A DNA stretch of 64,000 bases from Puccinia triticina (taxonomy: Eukaryota > Basidiomycota > Pucciniomycetes > Pucciniales > Pucciniaceae), in the NCBI RefSeq assembly GCF_026914185.1, contig NC_070561.1, positions 310,001-374,000 of the forward strand, read 5' to 3'. The translations under genes and the position numbers were made by a program. Shown here in pieces: positions 1 through 11,099 of the stretch. The first letter of the stretch is position 1. The number at the start of each line of letters is the position of its first letter. The notes below the pieces were generated by a model. The model saw nothing but the letters and a program-made list of their open reading frames with translations, ran no database searches and was not told where the DNA came from.

Positions 1-53
1 GGGGGTGACGCTATGCCTGGCCAGACATCCGTGCGTCAGTCAACGCATCCGCG

Positions 54-138
54 AACTTGACACAAGTCCCTCGTACCCAGTTTGGTAGAGGGGCGCGGAA
101 GGCGTGTGCAACCCCACTACCATTGGTAGAGGGACTTG
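54..138. repeat. short inverted-repeat element, copy 1
   Basis: Ends are inverted copies of AAGTCCCTC: CAAGTCCCTC at 63-72 and GAGGGACTTG at 129-138, with AACTTGACA outside the left end. Four more elements with the same ends occur at 10850, 16974, 24892 and 40887. The interior of this copy differs from the others. No coding capacity; probably a very short MITE-like sequence. Confidence 0.55.
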
Positions 139-382
139 CGCGCAATGTCAGCCTTTTGGCCTGAGAGCAGGAAATCGTTTGGTGTAGAGCACCCTTTTTC
201 CGCACTACACCTCACGAACTCAGAAAACCTTGATTTGTTTTTCAACAGATAGGATGGCCTGTGTCATTGCATCATAATAGTCTCTTCAAAATTTTGGATT
301 TTACATTATAAGAAGTTTATACCTATTTTTGAAAGTTGCTGATTTTGGTGAATCCTTCACCATCAGAATCAAACCCCATAAT
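139..382. other. unassigned sequence
   Basis: Short stretch between the inverted-repeat element and the copia insertion. It ends with the 5-bp target site ATAAT (378-382) duplicated on the other side of the retrotransposon. I see no gene in it. Confidence 0.4.
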
Positions 383-672
383 TGATGAAATATATAAGAC
401 TGAAGCAGCAGACACGAGATGGTGAGTGTGTTGGAAAGGATGATGTATTTCATATGAAAAAGGAAAAAGGAAGAGAAAGAGAGAACTGACCTGAAGCAGC
501 AGACACGAGATGGTGAGTGTGTTGGAAAGGATGAAGAAAGCCTTTCCACTGTCTGCTGCCTCAGGTTATGTAGTCGAGTGATGAACTGTGAAACCGGCAA
601 CAAGTGTGTGATAGGTGATGAACAGAGAGGAAAGAAGATCAAAGCAGACAACAAGATGAGCCAAGCTCAACA
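383..672 (-). repeat. copia 3' LTR with internal duplication
   Basis: 290 bp, beginning TGATGAAATA and ending CTCAACA on the plus strand. It carries an extra segment of about 56 bp, a partial copy of its own first 60 bases (compare 391-442 with about 495-535), absent from the other LTR. This is the downstream LTR of the minus-strand element. Confidence 0.9.
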
Positions 673-786
673 CCCCCCCTTGCTGAGAATCTGAGAGATG
701 AACATAATCAGAAAAGAAATGAAGGAAAACATGAGAAAAAAAATCTAGACTATCCCAAACATAAGACGGTGTTTTTCGAGGAGTAT

Positions 787-2603
787 TCAAGGGAGCGGCT
801 TAGTTAACATGTCGGCGAGCATGTCTCGTGTGGAGACGTGAAGAATCTGTATCTTTGAGTCCTTTACACATTCCCGTACGAAGTGATAACGCGCATCAAT
901 GTGTTTGGTTCTTGAGTGATGTTCGGGATTGTTTGCAAGAGCCTCAGCACCCTTGTTATTGACGTGAAGCGGAATGGCGTGTTTAGGACGTAGACGTAAT
1001 TTGGTGAGGACGTTTCGAAACCATAGGCCCTCTTTGCATGAGTCAGAGAGTGCCTTATATTCAGCCTCGGTGCTTGACAGAGACACGGTTGCTTGTTTGC
1101 GCGATTTCCACGAGACAGACCCCTCACCAAGGCGGTATGTGTATGCTGAGGTAGATCGGCGATCCTCGCGATCCTCGGCCCAGTCTGAGTCGGAGAAACC
1201 ACTGAAAACCATCGAGCCGCCGAGGCGAAGTCAAAGGTTTTTGGTGGTGGAAAGGTAGTGGAGTATGCGGATTGCTTCCAGCCAGTGATCATCGGAGGGA
1301 TCTTTGAGAAACTGGGAAAGTCGATTCACAGCGAAAGAGATATCGGGCCTCGTACATTGAGCAACCCAGAGCAGCGAGCCGATTAGTTGATTATAGGGTC
1401 CTGAGGAGGCAGGATCACTGGGTTTGCGTTTGCGCAGGTCTTTGAAAGAGGAATTGGTGGGAGTAGATGTTGGAGTTGAACCGTTGGGCAGGAAGCGAGA
1501 GACAACATCGTCAATGTAATGTGCTTGAGATAGATACAGAAGGCGATTTTCAACATCCCGTGTGATCTTGATTGACAGGAAATGATGTAAATCCTCGTCG
1601 GCACCGATCTGAAAGCGTGAACCCAGGGATTTTATGAGCCCATCAACCTGAGCAGGTTCACCCACCACCGTGAGATCGTCAACGTGCACCGTTACGGCGC
1701 AAACAAGTTTCTCGGAGACAAGGCGAAAGTATAGAGTGGGATCATACTTGGACTGTTCCATTCCAAGATCGAGGAGAGCCGAATGCAGCTCTTGATTCCA
1801 CTGACGGGGGGACTGTTTTAGTCCGTACAAAGACCGCGTAACTTCACACACATAATCAGGATGCGCCAAGTCTTCAAAGCCAACAGGTTGCTCCATGTAA
1901 ATCGGTTCGTCGAGATGACCGTTGAGAAATGCAGTTTTGAAATCCACCTGACGTCCTTTCCAGCGACGCACAGCTAGAAGACTGCAAATGAGACGAAAGG
2001 TTTCCATGCGAAGAGTAGGCGAGAATACTTCATTGTAGTCAAGGCCACGAATCTGAGAATAGCCCATGGCGACGAGGCGAGCTTTCAGTTTCTGAATGGT
2101 CTTGTCCGGCCGGCGTTTGACTTTAAAGACCCACTTCAATTTAATGATGCGGTGTTTTTCCGGTCGCGGGACCAATTTCCATGTTTCCATCCCCAGGAGT
2201 GAGGAAAACTCCTCATTTGCGGCTTTCATCCATTTATCTTTATCCGGAGAACGTTGGAGCTGACGCCAGGTTTTGGGTGTGTCAACGTCGCTCGGAGCCG
2301 ATGTTGATTTGGACCAGTGTCCGTAACAATCCGGAGCCTGTCGAGAACGATTGGAACGTCTGACCGGCGGCGGAGACGGTAATGAAGGGGGAGATGGAGG
2401 AAGGGGAACGGAGGCAGGGCCAATCGGTGGCGGGGAAAGACTTCTCGACGGCACCGGGGCCGGGAGTGGTGAGGGTGGGAGGTTTGACTGAGTCGGAGGG
2501 ACTGGAGGAGGCGTCATTGCGGTCGGAGGAGCAGGAGGTACCGCCGGAGAGGGAGACCTGTGAGATGACGGGGTTGGGATGACCTCAGGAGGAGCTCGTG
2601 CGT
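787..2603 (-). pseudogene. copia reverse transcriptase and RNase H segment
   Basis: Encodes the copia reverse transcriptase, with the fingers/palm segment LYGLKQSPRQW and the active-site motif VHVDD near 1690, then RNase H with FSDSDWAED and SSTEAEY (about 1070-1190). A proline-rich linker lies between integrase and RT. An in-frame TGA at 1231-1233 separates RT from RNase H. The codon falls where CGA would read through, consistent with C-to-T decay. The left part of the frame is displaced from the integrase frame by a 28-bp tandem duplication (2576-2603 and 2604-2631; 28 is not a multiple of 3). Confidence 0.9.
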
Positions 2604-2631
2604 GGGATGACCTCAGGAGGAGCTCGTGCGA

Positions 2632-3710
2632 CGGGAAGAAGCGGAGGGGATGGTAGAAGGGACGGAGGGGAAGCAGGGCGAAGAAAGGGCGATGGGAGCT
2701 GGACCGGCGAAAGGGCAGACTTACCGTCAGATGAAACTGAGTCAGTAGAAGATAACTTGGGTGACGGGGTCCGGTCACGCAGTCTGTTCAGTGGCGCGTG
2801 TATGGAGGCCGTTAGCCGTCGATCAAAACGGGGCTGGAGAGGTATGTCCAGGGGTGGCGATTTGAGGATGGATGAGGTGGGTAGAACAGCGGCGGCAGGG
2901 GCCGCTGGAGGAGAAACAGGGACCGGAGATGGAACAGGTGTCGGCATCGGAGCGCAAGCTTCAGAGGACGGCCAGGGTAGTTCAATCGTGACCGTCGGAG
3001 ATGGCCCCACCTTGCAAAAGTCGTATGGGAAGGTGAAGTCGTCGAATAACACCTCACGGGTTTTGACCGCCTGACGCCGTTCCAAATCCCATACAAGGTA
3101 ACCGTTTCCGTCCGAAAGATATGAGAGAAGCAGAGCCACACGGGCCTTTGGGTCGAGTTTCTTACGATTTGCTTCGGGAACCTTATACCACGTCAAACAG
3201 CCAAAAGGATGCAGGGATTCAATAACTACTGAGTCCCGACCAAGAAGAGATTGAGGTGAATGGAAACCAGTAGGGGTGGAGAAGGGGATGGAGTTGATGG
3301 AGTAAAGAATGTGACGGAGAGCATCCACCCAGAAAGATTTTGGGAGTTTGGAGCTGATTAAAAGGCACCGGATTAGGTTGCCTATGGTCCTGTTTGCCCG
3401 CTCCGCAACACCATTGAGCTCGGGAGAGTGAGGTGGACCCGGAGAATGAGTGATGCCCGAATCAAGAAGGAAATTTTCAAAGGCCTTGGAGAGATACTCT
3501 CCGCCATTATCTGACCGTAACGCGCGAATGGTAAAGCGGCCATCCTTTTCAAAGGAAGATTTGAAAAGTTTGAAACAGCTAAAAACGTCGCTTTTGCATT
3601 TCAGTGGCATGACGGAAAGAGACTTTGAAAAATCATCTATGAATGTAACAAAATATTTATATCCCTTGCGGGATGCGATTTCGAACGAGCCCACATCGGA
3701 GTGGATGAGC
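2632..3710 (-). pseudogene. copia integrase core
   Basis: Encodes the retroviral-type integrase core with the D,D,E triad context: FIDDFSK near the start, RSDNGGEYLS for the second Asp, and NGVAERANRTI with the Glu. The first catalytic segment begins exactly at the edge of the inserted TIR element (3718-4193). Removing that element together with one copy of its 7-bp target duplication puts integrase back in frame with the upstream zinc-finger segment. The C-terminal part is Pro/Ser-rich and leads to the duplicated 28-bp segment. Confidence 0.9.
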
Positions 3711-3717
3711 TCTCCGG

Positions 3718-4193
3718 CAACACTGGGTCGCTACGCTACGCTACGCTATTTCAGCGCTACGCGTTAGCGCAGCGGCAAAAAGCGCCCATCTATTTTGCAT
3801 AGCGTTAGCGCGCTGTTAGCGCCGCTACGCTGCGCTAATTTTCAGCGGCGCTAACAGCGCACCAATTCTTTGTTAGCGTTAGCGCGCCGCTACATTCGCT
3901 ACGCTACGCTGCGCTGCGCTACAGCGCTTTTAGCGGAAAAAAAGCCCTTTTTTCCCGCTAAAGGCGCTGTAGCGCAGCGTAGCGCGCGATCTTTTGCGCC
4001 CTGCATGTGTAGCGTTAGCGCAATTGCGCGCATCTGCGCTAAAGCTACACTATCAGCTAAATAGCTGCGCACCGCGTGCGCGTAGCGTTAGCGCATATGC
4101 GTGCAATTGCGCTAACGCTACGCTAAAAAATAGCGCATTCGCGCTGCGCTACGCTACGCTAACCGCTATGGTTAGCGTAGCGACCCAGTGTTG
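3718..4193. mobile_element. TIR element with CAAC ends and 7-bp TSD (copy A)
   Basis: 476 bp inserted in the copia integrase region. Terminal inverted repeats of at least 20 bp start CAACACTGGGTCGCTACGCT. The 7-bp target duplication is TCTCCGG (3711-3717 and 4194-4200). The body is packed with CGCTA/TAGCG and GCTAAC motifs in both orientations and has no coding capacity. It is collinear over most of its length with 14930-15350 (opposite orientation) and shares end sequence and TSD length with 26780-27411. Non-autonomous class II element; superfamily not assigned. Confidence 0.9.
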
Positions 4194-4200
4194 TCTCCGG

Positions 4201-5762
4201 GGACTTTGGAGCGATAGGGAGAACAGGAAGTGAAGGGCGATCTGTGCATCTTTGATTGTATGCATACCGGACATTTGCGAACATCAACCTCATTCATTGA
4301 CGTTGGCTTGATGTGGTGTAGTTTGAGAAATCGACGCAGGGATTTCAGACCTATGTGAGATAGGCGTTGGTGATACCCGAAAAGAGAATTATCAGCCAGT
4401 TGTCCGGGAACCAGGGAGGCGGAATTGGAAGTCACCTCCGCCGAGAGAAGGTAGAAAAGGTTCCCTTTTCTGTATCCCTGCCCGACAATGGAGCCCGAGA
4501 CTTTGAAGTCTTTTACGTCGTAGATTTCGCAGGAGTCCGGGGTGAACACGACTCGGAGAGAAGCATCGACCATGCCTGCGACGGAGAGGAGCGGTTCGTG
4601 CAAATCGGGAACCACGAGGGTTTTGACGGACTTGGTGATGTCCAGAGGGAGGGTCGAATACCCCTTGTGGGTTGCTGAGACAACCAAGTTGTCGGCAAGG
4701 CGGACTGGAGTGGAGGTAGCTTTGATGTGAGAGACGTCCTCAGCATACGGGGTCATACTCATGGAGCAGCCGGAGTCGATGTTGGCATCGACCGACACCT
4801 GAAGAGCCGTGGTTGGAACGACAAGTCCGGACGCTGCACTGGCGTATTCAGAGTCGGAGCGGTCCGACTCGTAGGATGAGTCGCTTCCGAGTTCAACAAC
4901 GGAGGTGAGACCAGCCTTGGCGGCCGGCTTGGGTGTTGGGTGGTTGCGTCCAGAGGTGGAGCGCTTGTCTCGATTGTCGACGGAGGAGCCTTTATCGGAG
5001 TCAGAGCGACGGCCTGGTTCGGTGTTCGACCTGCGGCCGCGTTGATGATCACCCAAGACTTTGGCCGCGCTCTTACAGACCGATAGTTTGTGGCCTTTGA
5101 TACGGCAAAATGAGCAGAAGAGTGAGTCGTTGAAGGGTAGAAGAGATCTTCCTCCGGTGGAAGGGGATGCCCTTGCAGCAGAGATAGACAGATCCTCCTC
5201 GATACGAGATTTGCGACGGAGAGCTTCAGCTTTGAGTGCCGCCACGATGCGAGCTGAAGTGACTGAGTCCTTGTTCAGCATGGACAAAACACAGTGGAGC
5301 CAATCTACCGGGAGGGAACCGAGAAGCGAGGCGGCGTGAATGTCATCGGTAGTGAGGGGTTTGTCGGGAGTGATTAAGGAGTTTAGTTTCTCGGCGCTGA
5401 GAGCCATTTCCTTGATGTGGGTTTCAACATCATCACCGGTCATACGAGTGGTGACTAGCCTGCGGAGCCAGTAGATGCGACCACCAGCTGTTGAGTCAAG
5501 GTGAGTTTCCTGCAGAGCATCCCACATAGCCTTCGCATCCTCGGGAAAGGCTCTAATGAGTCCTTGCCCACCTGGCTGGTCGTTCCTCGGGTTTGACCGG
5601 TTTGAGAAGGTAGGAGAGTCCGAGGGAGCCGAGGTGAACGGTTACCACGAAACTCCAGTTGAGGTAGTTGGAGGAAGGATCCGGAGCGCTGAGTTGCGGG
5701 ATTCCGGCGACCTTCAGGGCCGATGAGCTGTCCGGGCTGTCTTGAACGGCGGCGTCTGCCAT
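4201..5762 (-). pseudogene. copia gag, protease and integrase zinc-finger segment
   Basis: Starts with the gag initiator at 5762 (MADAAVQDSP). A 1-nt indel near 5550-5575 shifts the frame; the main frame resumes by 5527. It then shows a CCHC knuckle (CSFCRIKGHKLSVC, near 5080), an Asp/Ser-rich linker, the protease signature DSGCSMSMT near 4770 and the GAG-pre-integrase/HHCC finger (HQRLSHIGL ... CPVC, near 4230-4370). It stops at the inserted TIR element. Confidence 0.88.
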
Positions 5763-5841
5763 TGCGAGTGTTTGGGTGATCCTTTGGTTGAGGTGAACAC
5801 ACTTTTGTCCGAGTGTTTTACGTGCTGGATGTTGCGCTTTA

Positions 5842-5869
5842 CTAGGAAGAGCAACTGGGACTCATAACC
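5842..5869 (-). other. copia primer-binding site matching the 5' half of a methionine tRNA
   Basis: Directly inside the 5' LTR the plus strand reads TAGGAAGAGC ... CTCATAACC, i.e. the end of a tRNA D-arm followed by an anticodon arm with CAT in CTCATAA. The minus-strand element would therefore prime from the anticodon region of a tRNA-Met 5' half, as in Drosophila copia, rather than from a tRNA 3' CCA end. That the tRNA is methionine is inferred from the CAU anticodon and recalled tRNA sequences. Confidence 0.65.
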
Positions 5870-6103
5870 TGATGAAATATATAAGACTGAAGCAGCAGAC
5901 ACGAGATGGTGAGTGTGTTGGAAAGGATGATGTATTTCATATGAAAAAGGAAAAAGGAAGAGAAAGAAAAGCCTTTCCACTGTCTGCTGCCTCAGGTTAT
6001 GTAGTCGAGTGATGAACTGTGAAACCGGTAACAAATGTGTGATAGGTGATGAACAGAGAGGAAAGAAGATCGAAGCAGACAACAAGATGAGCCAAGCTCA
6101 ACA
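5870..6103 (-). repeat. copia 5' LTR
   Basis: 234 bp, TG...CA on the plus strand, followed by the ATAAT duplication at 6104-6108. Apart from the internal duplication in the other LTR, I count about 3-4 substitutions between the two. Confidence 0.9.
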
Positions 6104-6108
6104 ATAAT

Positions 6109-6750
6109 AAGTAGTAAAAAACCTAGATGAAATTTCCTGTGCCTTTTCTTGTTCTTTGCTGGCCAAACTGAATTAATAATACATTTTCCATAAAGTGGAA
6201 TAAGGCAATATTGCACTGTAAAAGAGAGGAGTTTGACTTGATTTTCTTTTGCCACTCAAAAATCAGGTTTGCAAGATATGAGAAAGCTACATATCACCAA
6301 AACTGTGCGCCAGGACAATGATGGATTCCATCTGTTGGAATAGTCAACCAAGTGTGTTGCTTTCCTGCAACAATATCTAAGGAGGTAATTTGAGTGATTT
6401 TGAGATGCTGCCAGCCCCGCGGCCTGACTTTGCGCATAAGCATCTCTACAAGAGTGTTGTCCCACAACATCTCCAGAGAGGCTGCGTAAGCTCAATGTAT
6501 CCGTGCATCAGTCCACACATCTGTGAGTGAGTCAACGCATCTGTGCTTCAATCAACACATCTTACGTAAGTCAACGAGGGGTTCTGAGAAAGGGAAGAAG
6601 CAATGTGTTTCAACTTCTCTAACCCTTCCAGCAGCAAGGCAAAATAATCAACCCCACCACTTAGTCAACCCAACATCCAATTGATGCTCAGGACCAACAT
6701 CCAATTGATGCTCAGGAGATAGTGCTGCCCCTGACACCCACGCGATTCAG
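6109..6750. other. unassigned sequence before the minisatellite
   Basis: No convincing gene or repeat apart from a short duplication around 6661-6718 (the phrase CCAATTGATGCTCAGGA occurs twice). Confidence 0.4.
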
Positions 6751-9711
6751 GAATAGTGCCTCTGGCACTATGAATAATGAATAGTGCCTCTGGCACTATG
6801 AATAATGAATAGTGCCTCTGGCACTATGAATAATGAATAGTGCCTCTGGCACTATGAATAATGAATAGTGCCTCTGGCACTATGAATAATGAATAGTGCC
6901 TCTGGCACTATGAATATGGCACTATGAATAGTGCCTCTGGCACTATGAATAGTGCCTCTGGCACTATGAATAGTGCCTCTGGCACTATGAATAGTGCCTC
7001 TGGCACTATGAATAGTGCCTCTGGCACTATGAATAGTGCCTCTGGCACTATGAATAGTGCCTCTGGCACTATGAATAGTGCCTCTGGCACTATGAATAGT
7101 GCCTCTGGCACTATGAATAGTGCCTCTGGCACTATGAATAGTGCCTCTGGCACTATGAATAGTGCCTCTGGCACTATGAATAGTGCCTCTGGCACTATGA
7201 ATAGTGCCTCTGGCACTATGAATAGTGCCTCTGGCACTATGAATAGTGCCTCTGGCACTATGAATAGTGCCTCTGGCACTATGAATAGTGCCTCTGGCAC
7301 TATGAATAGTGCCTCTGGCACTATGAATAGTGCCTCTGGCACTATGAATAGTGCCTCTGGCACTATGAATAGTGCCTCTGGCACTATGAATAGTGCCTCT
7401 GGCACTATGAATAGTGCCTCTGGCACTATGAATAGTGCCTCTGGCACTATGAATAGTGCCTCTGGCACTATGAATAGTGCCTCTGGCACTATGAATAGTG
7501 CCTCTGGCACTATGAATAGTGCCTCTGGCACTATGAATAGTGCCTCTGGCACTATGAATAGTGCCTCTGGCACTATGAATAGTGCCTCTGGCACTATGAA
7601 TAGTGCCTCTGGCACTATGAATAGTGCCTCTGGCACTATGAATAGTGCCTCTGGCACTATGAATAGTGCCTCTGGCACTATGAATAGTGCCTCTGGCACT
7701 ATGAATAGTGCCTCTGGCACTATGAATAGTGCCTCTGGCACTATGAATAGTGCCTCTGGCACTATGAATAGTGCCTCTGGCACTATGAATAGTGCCTCTG
7801 GCACTATGAATAGTGCCTCTGGCACTATGAATAGTGCCTCTGGCACTATGAATAGTGCCTCTGGCACTATGAATAGTGCCTCTGGCACTATGAATAGTGC
7901 CTCTGGCACTATGAATAGTGCCTCTGGCACTATGAATAGTGCCTCTGGCACTATGAATAGTGCCTCTGGCACTATGAATAGTGCCTCTGGCACTATGAAT
8001 AGTGCCCCGGCACACTGAATAGTGCCTCTGGCACTATGAATAGTGCCTCTGGCACTATGAATAGTGCCTCTGGCACTATGAATAGTGCCCCGGCACACTG
8101 AATAGTGCCTCTGGCACTATGAATAGTGCCTCTGGCACTATGAATAGTGCCTCTGGCACTATGAATAGTGCCCCGGCACTATGAATAGTGCCTCTGGCAC
8201 TATGAATAGTGCCTCTGGCACTATGAATAGTGCCTCTGGCACTATGAATAGTGCCTCTGGCACTATGAATAGTGCCTCTGGCACTATGAATAGTGCCTCT
8301 GGCACTATGAATAGTGCCTCTGGCACTATGAATAGTGCCTCTGGCACTATGAATAGTGCCTCTGGCACTATGAATAGTGCCTCTGGCACTATGAATAGTG
8401 CCTCTGGCACTATGAATAGTGCCTCTGGCACTATGAATAGTGCCTCTGGCACTATGAATAGTGCCTCTGGCACTATGAATAGTGCCTCTGGCACTATGAA
8501 TAGTGCCTCTGGCACTATGAATAGTGCCTCTGGCACTATGAATAGTGCCTCTGGCACTATGAATAGTGCCTCTGGCACTATGAATAGTGCCTCTGGCACT
8601 ATGAATAGTGCCTCTGGCACTATGAATAGTGCCTCTGGCACTATGAATAGTGCCTCTGGCACTATGAATAGTGCCTCTGGCACTATGAATAGTGCCTCTG
8701 GCACTATGAATAGTGCCTCTGGCACTATGAATAGTGCCTCTGGCACTATGAATAGTGCCTCTGGCACTATGAATAGTGCCTCTGGCACTATGAATAGTGC
8801 CTCTGGCACTATGAATAGTGCCTCTGGCACTATGAATAGTGCCTCTGGCACTATGAATAGTGCCTCTGGCACTATGAATAGTGCCTCTGGCACTATGAAT
8901 AGTGCCTCTGGCACTATGAATAGTGCCTCTGGCACTATGAATAGTGCCTCTGGCACTATGAATAGTGCCTCTGGCACTATGAATAGTGCCTCTGGCACTA
9001 TGAATAGTGCCTCTGGCACTATGAATAGTGCCTCTGGCACTATGAATAGTGCCTCTGGCACTATGAATAGTGCCTCTGGCACTATGAATAGTGCCTCTGG
9101 CACTATGAATAGTGCCTCTGGCACTATGAATAGTGCCTCTGGCACTATGAATAGTGCCTCTGGCACTATGAATAGTGCCTCTGGCACTATGAATAGTGCC
9201 TCTGGCACTATGAATAGTGCCTCTGGCACTATGAATAGTGCCTCTGGCACTATGAATAGTGCCTCTGGCACTATGAATAGTGCCTCTGGCACTATGAATA
9301 GTGCCTCTGGCACTATGAATAGTGCCTCTGGCACTATGAATAGTGCCTCTGGCACTATGAATAGTGCCTCTGGCACTATGAATAGTGCCTCTGGCACTAT
9401 GAATAGTGCCTCTGGCACTATGAATAGTGCCTCTGGCACTATGAATAGTGCCTCTGGCACTATGAATAGTGCCTCTGGCACTATGAATAGTGCCTCTGGC
9501 ACTATGAATAGTGCCTCTGGCACTATGAATAGTGCCTCTGGCACTATGAATAGTGCCTCTGGCACTATGAATAGTGCCTCTGGCACTATGAATAGTGCCC
9601 CGGCACACTGAATAGTGCCCTGGCACACTGAATAGTGCCCTGGCACACTAAATAGTGCCCTGGCACACTGAATAGTGCCTGCCCCGGCACACTGAATAGT
9701 GCCGGAGCACT
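6751..9711. repeat. 21-bp hairpin minisatellite, about 130 units
   Basis: Starts with five or six 28-bp units that include an extra TGAATAA segment (6751-6908). It continues with near-perfect 21-bp units to about 9600, interrupted near 8005, 8090 and 8170 by 19-20-bp variants containing CCCCGG. It ends with diverged units to about 9711. Every unit contains the inverted arms AGTGCC-TCT-GGCACT, so both strands can fold into serial hairpins. Because 21 is a multiple of 3 and no stop occurs, one plus-strand frame (repeating MNSASGT) and two minus-strand frames stay open for over 1 kb; these are by-products, not genes. Confidence 0.98.
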
Positions 9712-9990
9712 ATTCAACTACCATTTTCATTGAATATTGCCTTAGTGCTTCTGGCAATATGAATAGTGCCCCGGCACACTGAATAGTGCCGGAGCACTAT
9801 TCAACTACCATTTTCATTTGTTAAAGGGTGCCCTGGCACACTGAATAGTGCCAGAGGCACTATTCAACTACCATTTTCATTGAATATTGCCTTAGTGCTT
9901 CTGGCAATATGAATAGTGCCCCGGCACACTGAATAATGCCGGAGCACTATTCAACTACCATTTTCATTTTTTAAAGGGTGCTAGTTGGCA
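9712..9990. repeat. diverged hairpin block flanking the minisatellite
   Basis: Two copies of a block of about 150 bp (from about 9705 and 9855), each with ACTATTCAACTACCATTTTC, a TGAATATTGCC...GGCAATATGAA palindrome and GTGCCCCGGCACAC units. They look like older or terminal relatives of the minisatellite unit. Confidence 0.7.
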
Positions 9991-10849
9991 CAGCAATCTA
10001 GATGTGGCATGGGCCCTACCATCACCCTTTCCTTCCCCCCTCAACAATACAAGTTCCATAGCACAAACCTCCAGCACTGTACACCAAGAAAAATCAATTG
10101 TCACCAGACATCAGGTGACACCAAACAACAATAGCTGTCAATTTTTTCCAGCTCTGGCGCTACCACAACTAGGCTACAATGGCCCCTTTGTTTCCTACAG
10201 GGGGATGTCCATGCAGCTAACTGTGCAACTGGTGGGTAGCTCAGTGGAATTAGGCTGATGTCACCTGTAGTCTAGTGACAGTTTATCTTTCTTGGTAGTA
10301 ATGAAGGTTGAGGGTTGAGAACAATGAGAAAGAAGAGAACAGGTCAAAATAGAGTTATCTGCAAAGAGAGAGATCAGATTTGGAATTTGGTGTTCAGCAA
10401 GTGGGGTCTGATTGATCAACATGCTACCAGTTCCACATGTACACGTTATATGTATGAGCACATGCATAGACTAAACCAATACTCAATGTACTAGAGTTTA
10501 AACTCATCAGCCAAATGTTTTTGCGAAATTTTACTAGAACATACATCCTTGCTCTTGAACAATCTTGAGCCACAATCTGTGAAAAGCGGTGGCAGAGCAA
10601 CCTTGAAAGTCTAGTGAATTTCAAAACCATACTATTTGAACCAGGATGGATTTTGTTGATATCACATTAATCACATCATATATATGATTTGGTTGAAGCA
10701 AAAGACACACAAGACAATGATAGAAGATAGACAAGCTTCTGATGAGTCTAATTCTGAATTTAGTAATAGCTAGTAGAGGGAGATTACACAAACATAGAAG
10801 TTTGCAAAGACCTAGAAAGTTGATGTTCCTCTCAGGCCAAAATTACCTG
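9991..10849. other. unassigned AT-rich sequence
   Basis: Short open frames on both strands have no recognisable motif and no splice context. I see no supported gene. Confidence 0.4.
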
Positions 10850-10897
10850 TAACTTGTAAGGCAAGTCCCTCCCTCTAGGAGGGATTTAGTTAAGTTA
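10850..10897. repeat. short inverted-repeat element, copy 2 (compact)
   Basis: AACTTGTAAGGCAAGTCCCT on the left is inverted as GAGGGATTTAGTTAAGTTA on the right, with almost no interior. Same end motif as the copies at 54, 16974, 24892 and 40887. Confidence 0.55.
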
Positions 10898-11099
10898 GCT
10901 CCGCTCCCCCCAAAGAAACCGCAGGGGCAAGTCAATCTCCCTAATTATTTGCTCATGTGCAAAGATCCATTTGCTTCATTCCTTGACAACATCAACACAT
11001 CTATGGAAGTTAATAGTCCGCTGGAAACTATTCAGCCAAAAGACCACCACAGTAAGCACATAATGTACCATACAAAGTTGACATAAATTCTGATCCTCA

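Larger units (their letters stand above)
383..6103 (-). mobile_element. Ty1/copia LTR retrotransposon, degenerate
   Basis: Bounded by LTRs that start TG and end CA and flanked by the perfect 5-bp duplication ATAAT (378-382 and 6104-6108). Read on the minus strand the domain order is gag, CCHC zinc knuckle, aspartic protease, integrase HHCC finger, integrase core, reverse transcriptase, RNase H. Integrase ahead of reverse transcriptase is the copia order. The two LTRs differ by a few substitutions over about 230 bp apart from one duplication, so the insertion is fairly recent. It is inactive: there is a frameshift in gag near 5550, a TIR element inserted at 3718-4193, a 28-bp tandem duplication at 2576-2631 that shifts the frame, and a TGA stop at 1231-1233 before RNase H. 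Confidence 0.95.

Noticed and set aside
6852..9646. Open frames of 364-516 codons on both strands across the minisatellite
   Set aside because: They are made wholly of 7-codon repeats because the unit is 21 bp without stops. Opposite-strand frames are equally open, and unit variants do not respect codons.
6751..9711. CRISPR-like regular repeats
   Set aside because: Units are contiguous with no variable spacers, and the gene context is eukaryotic.
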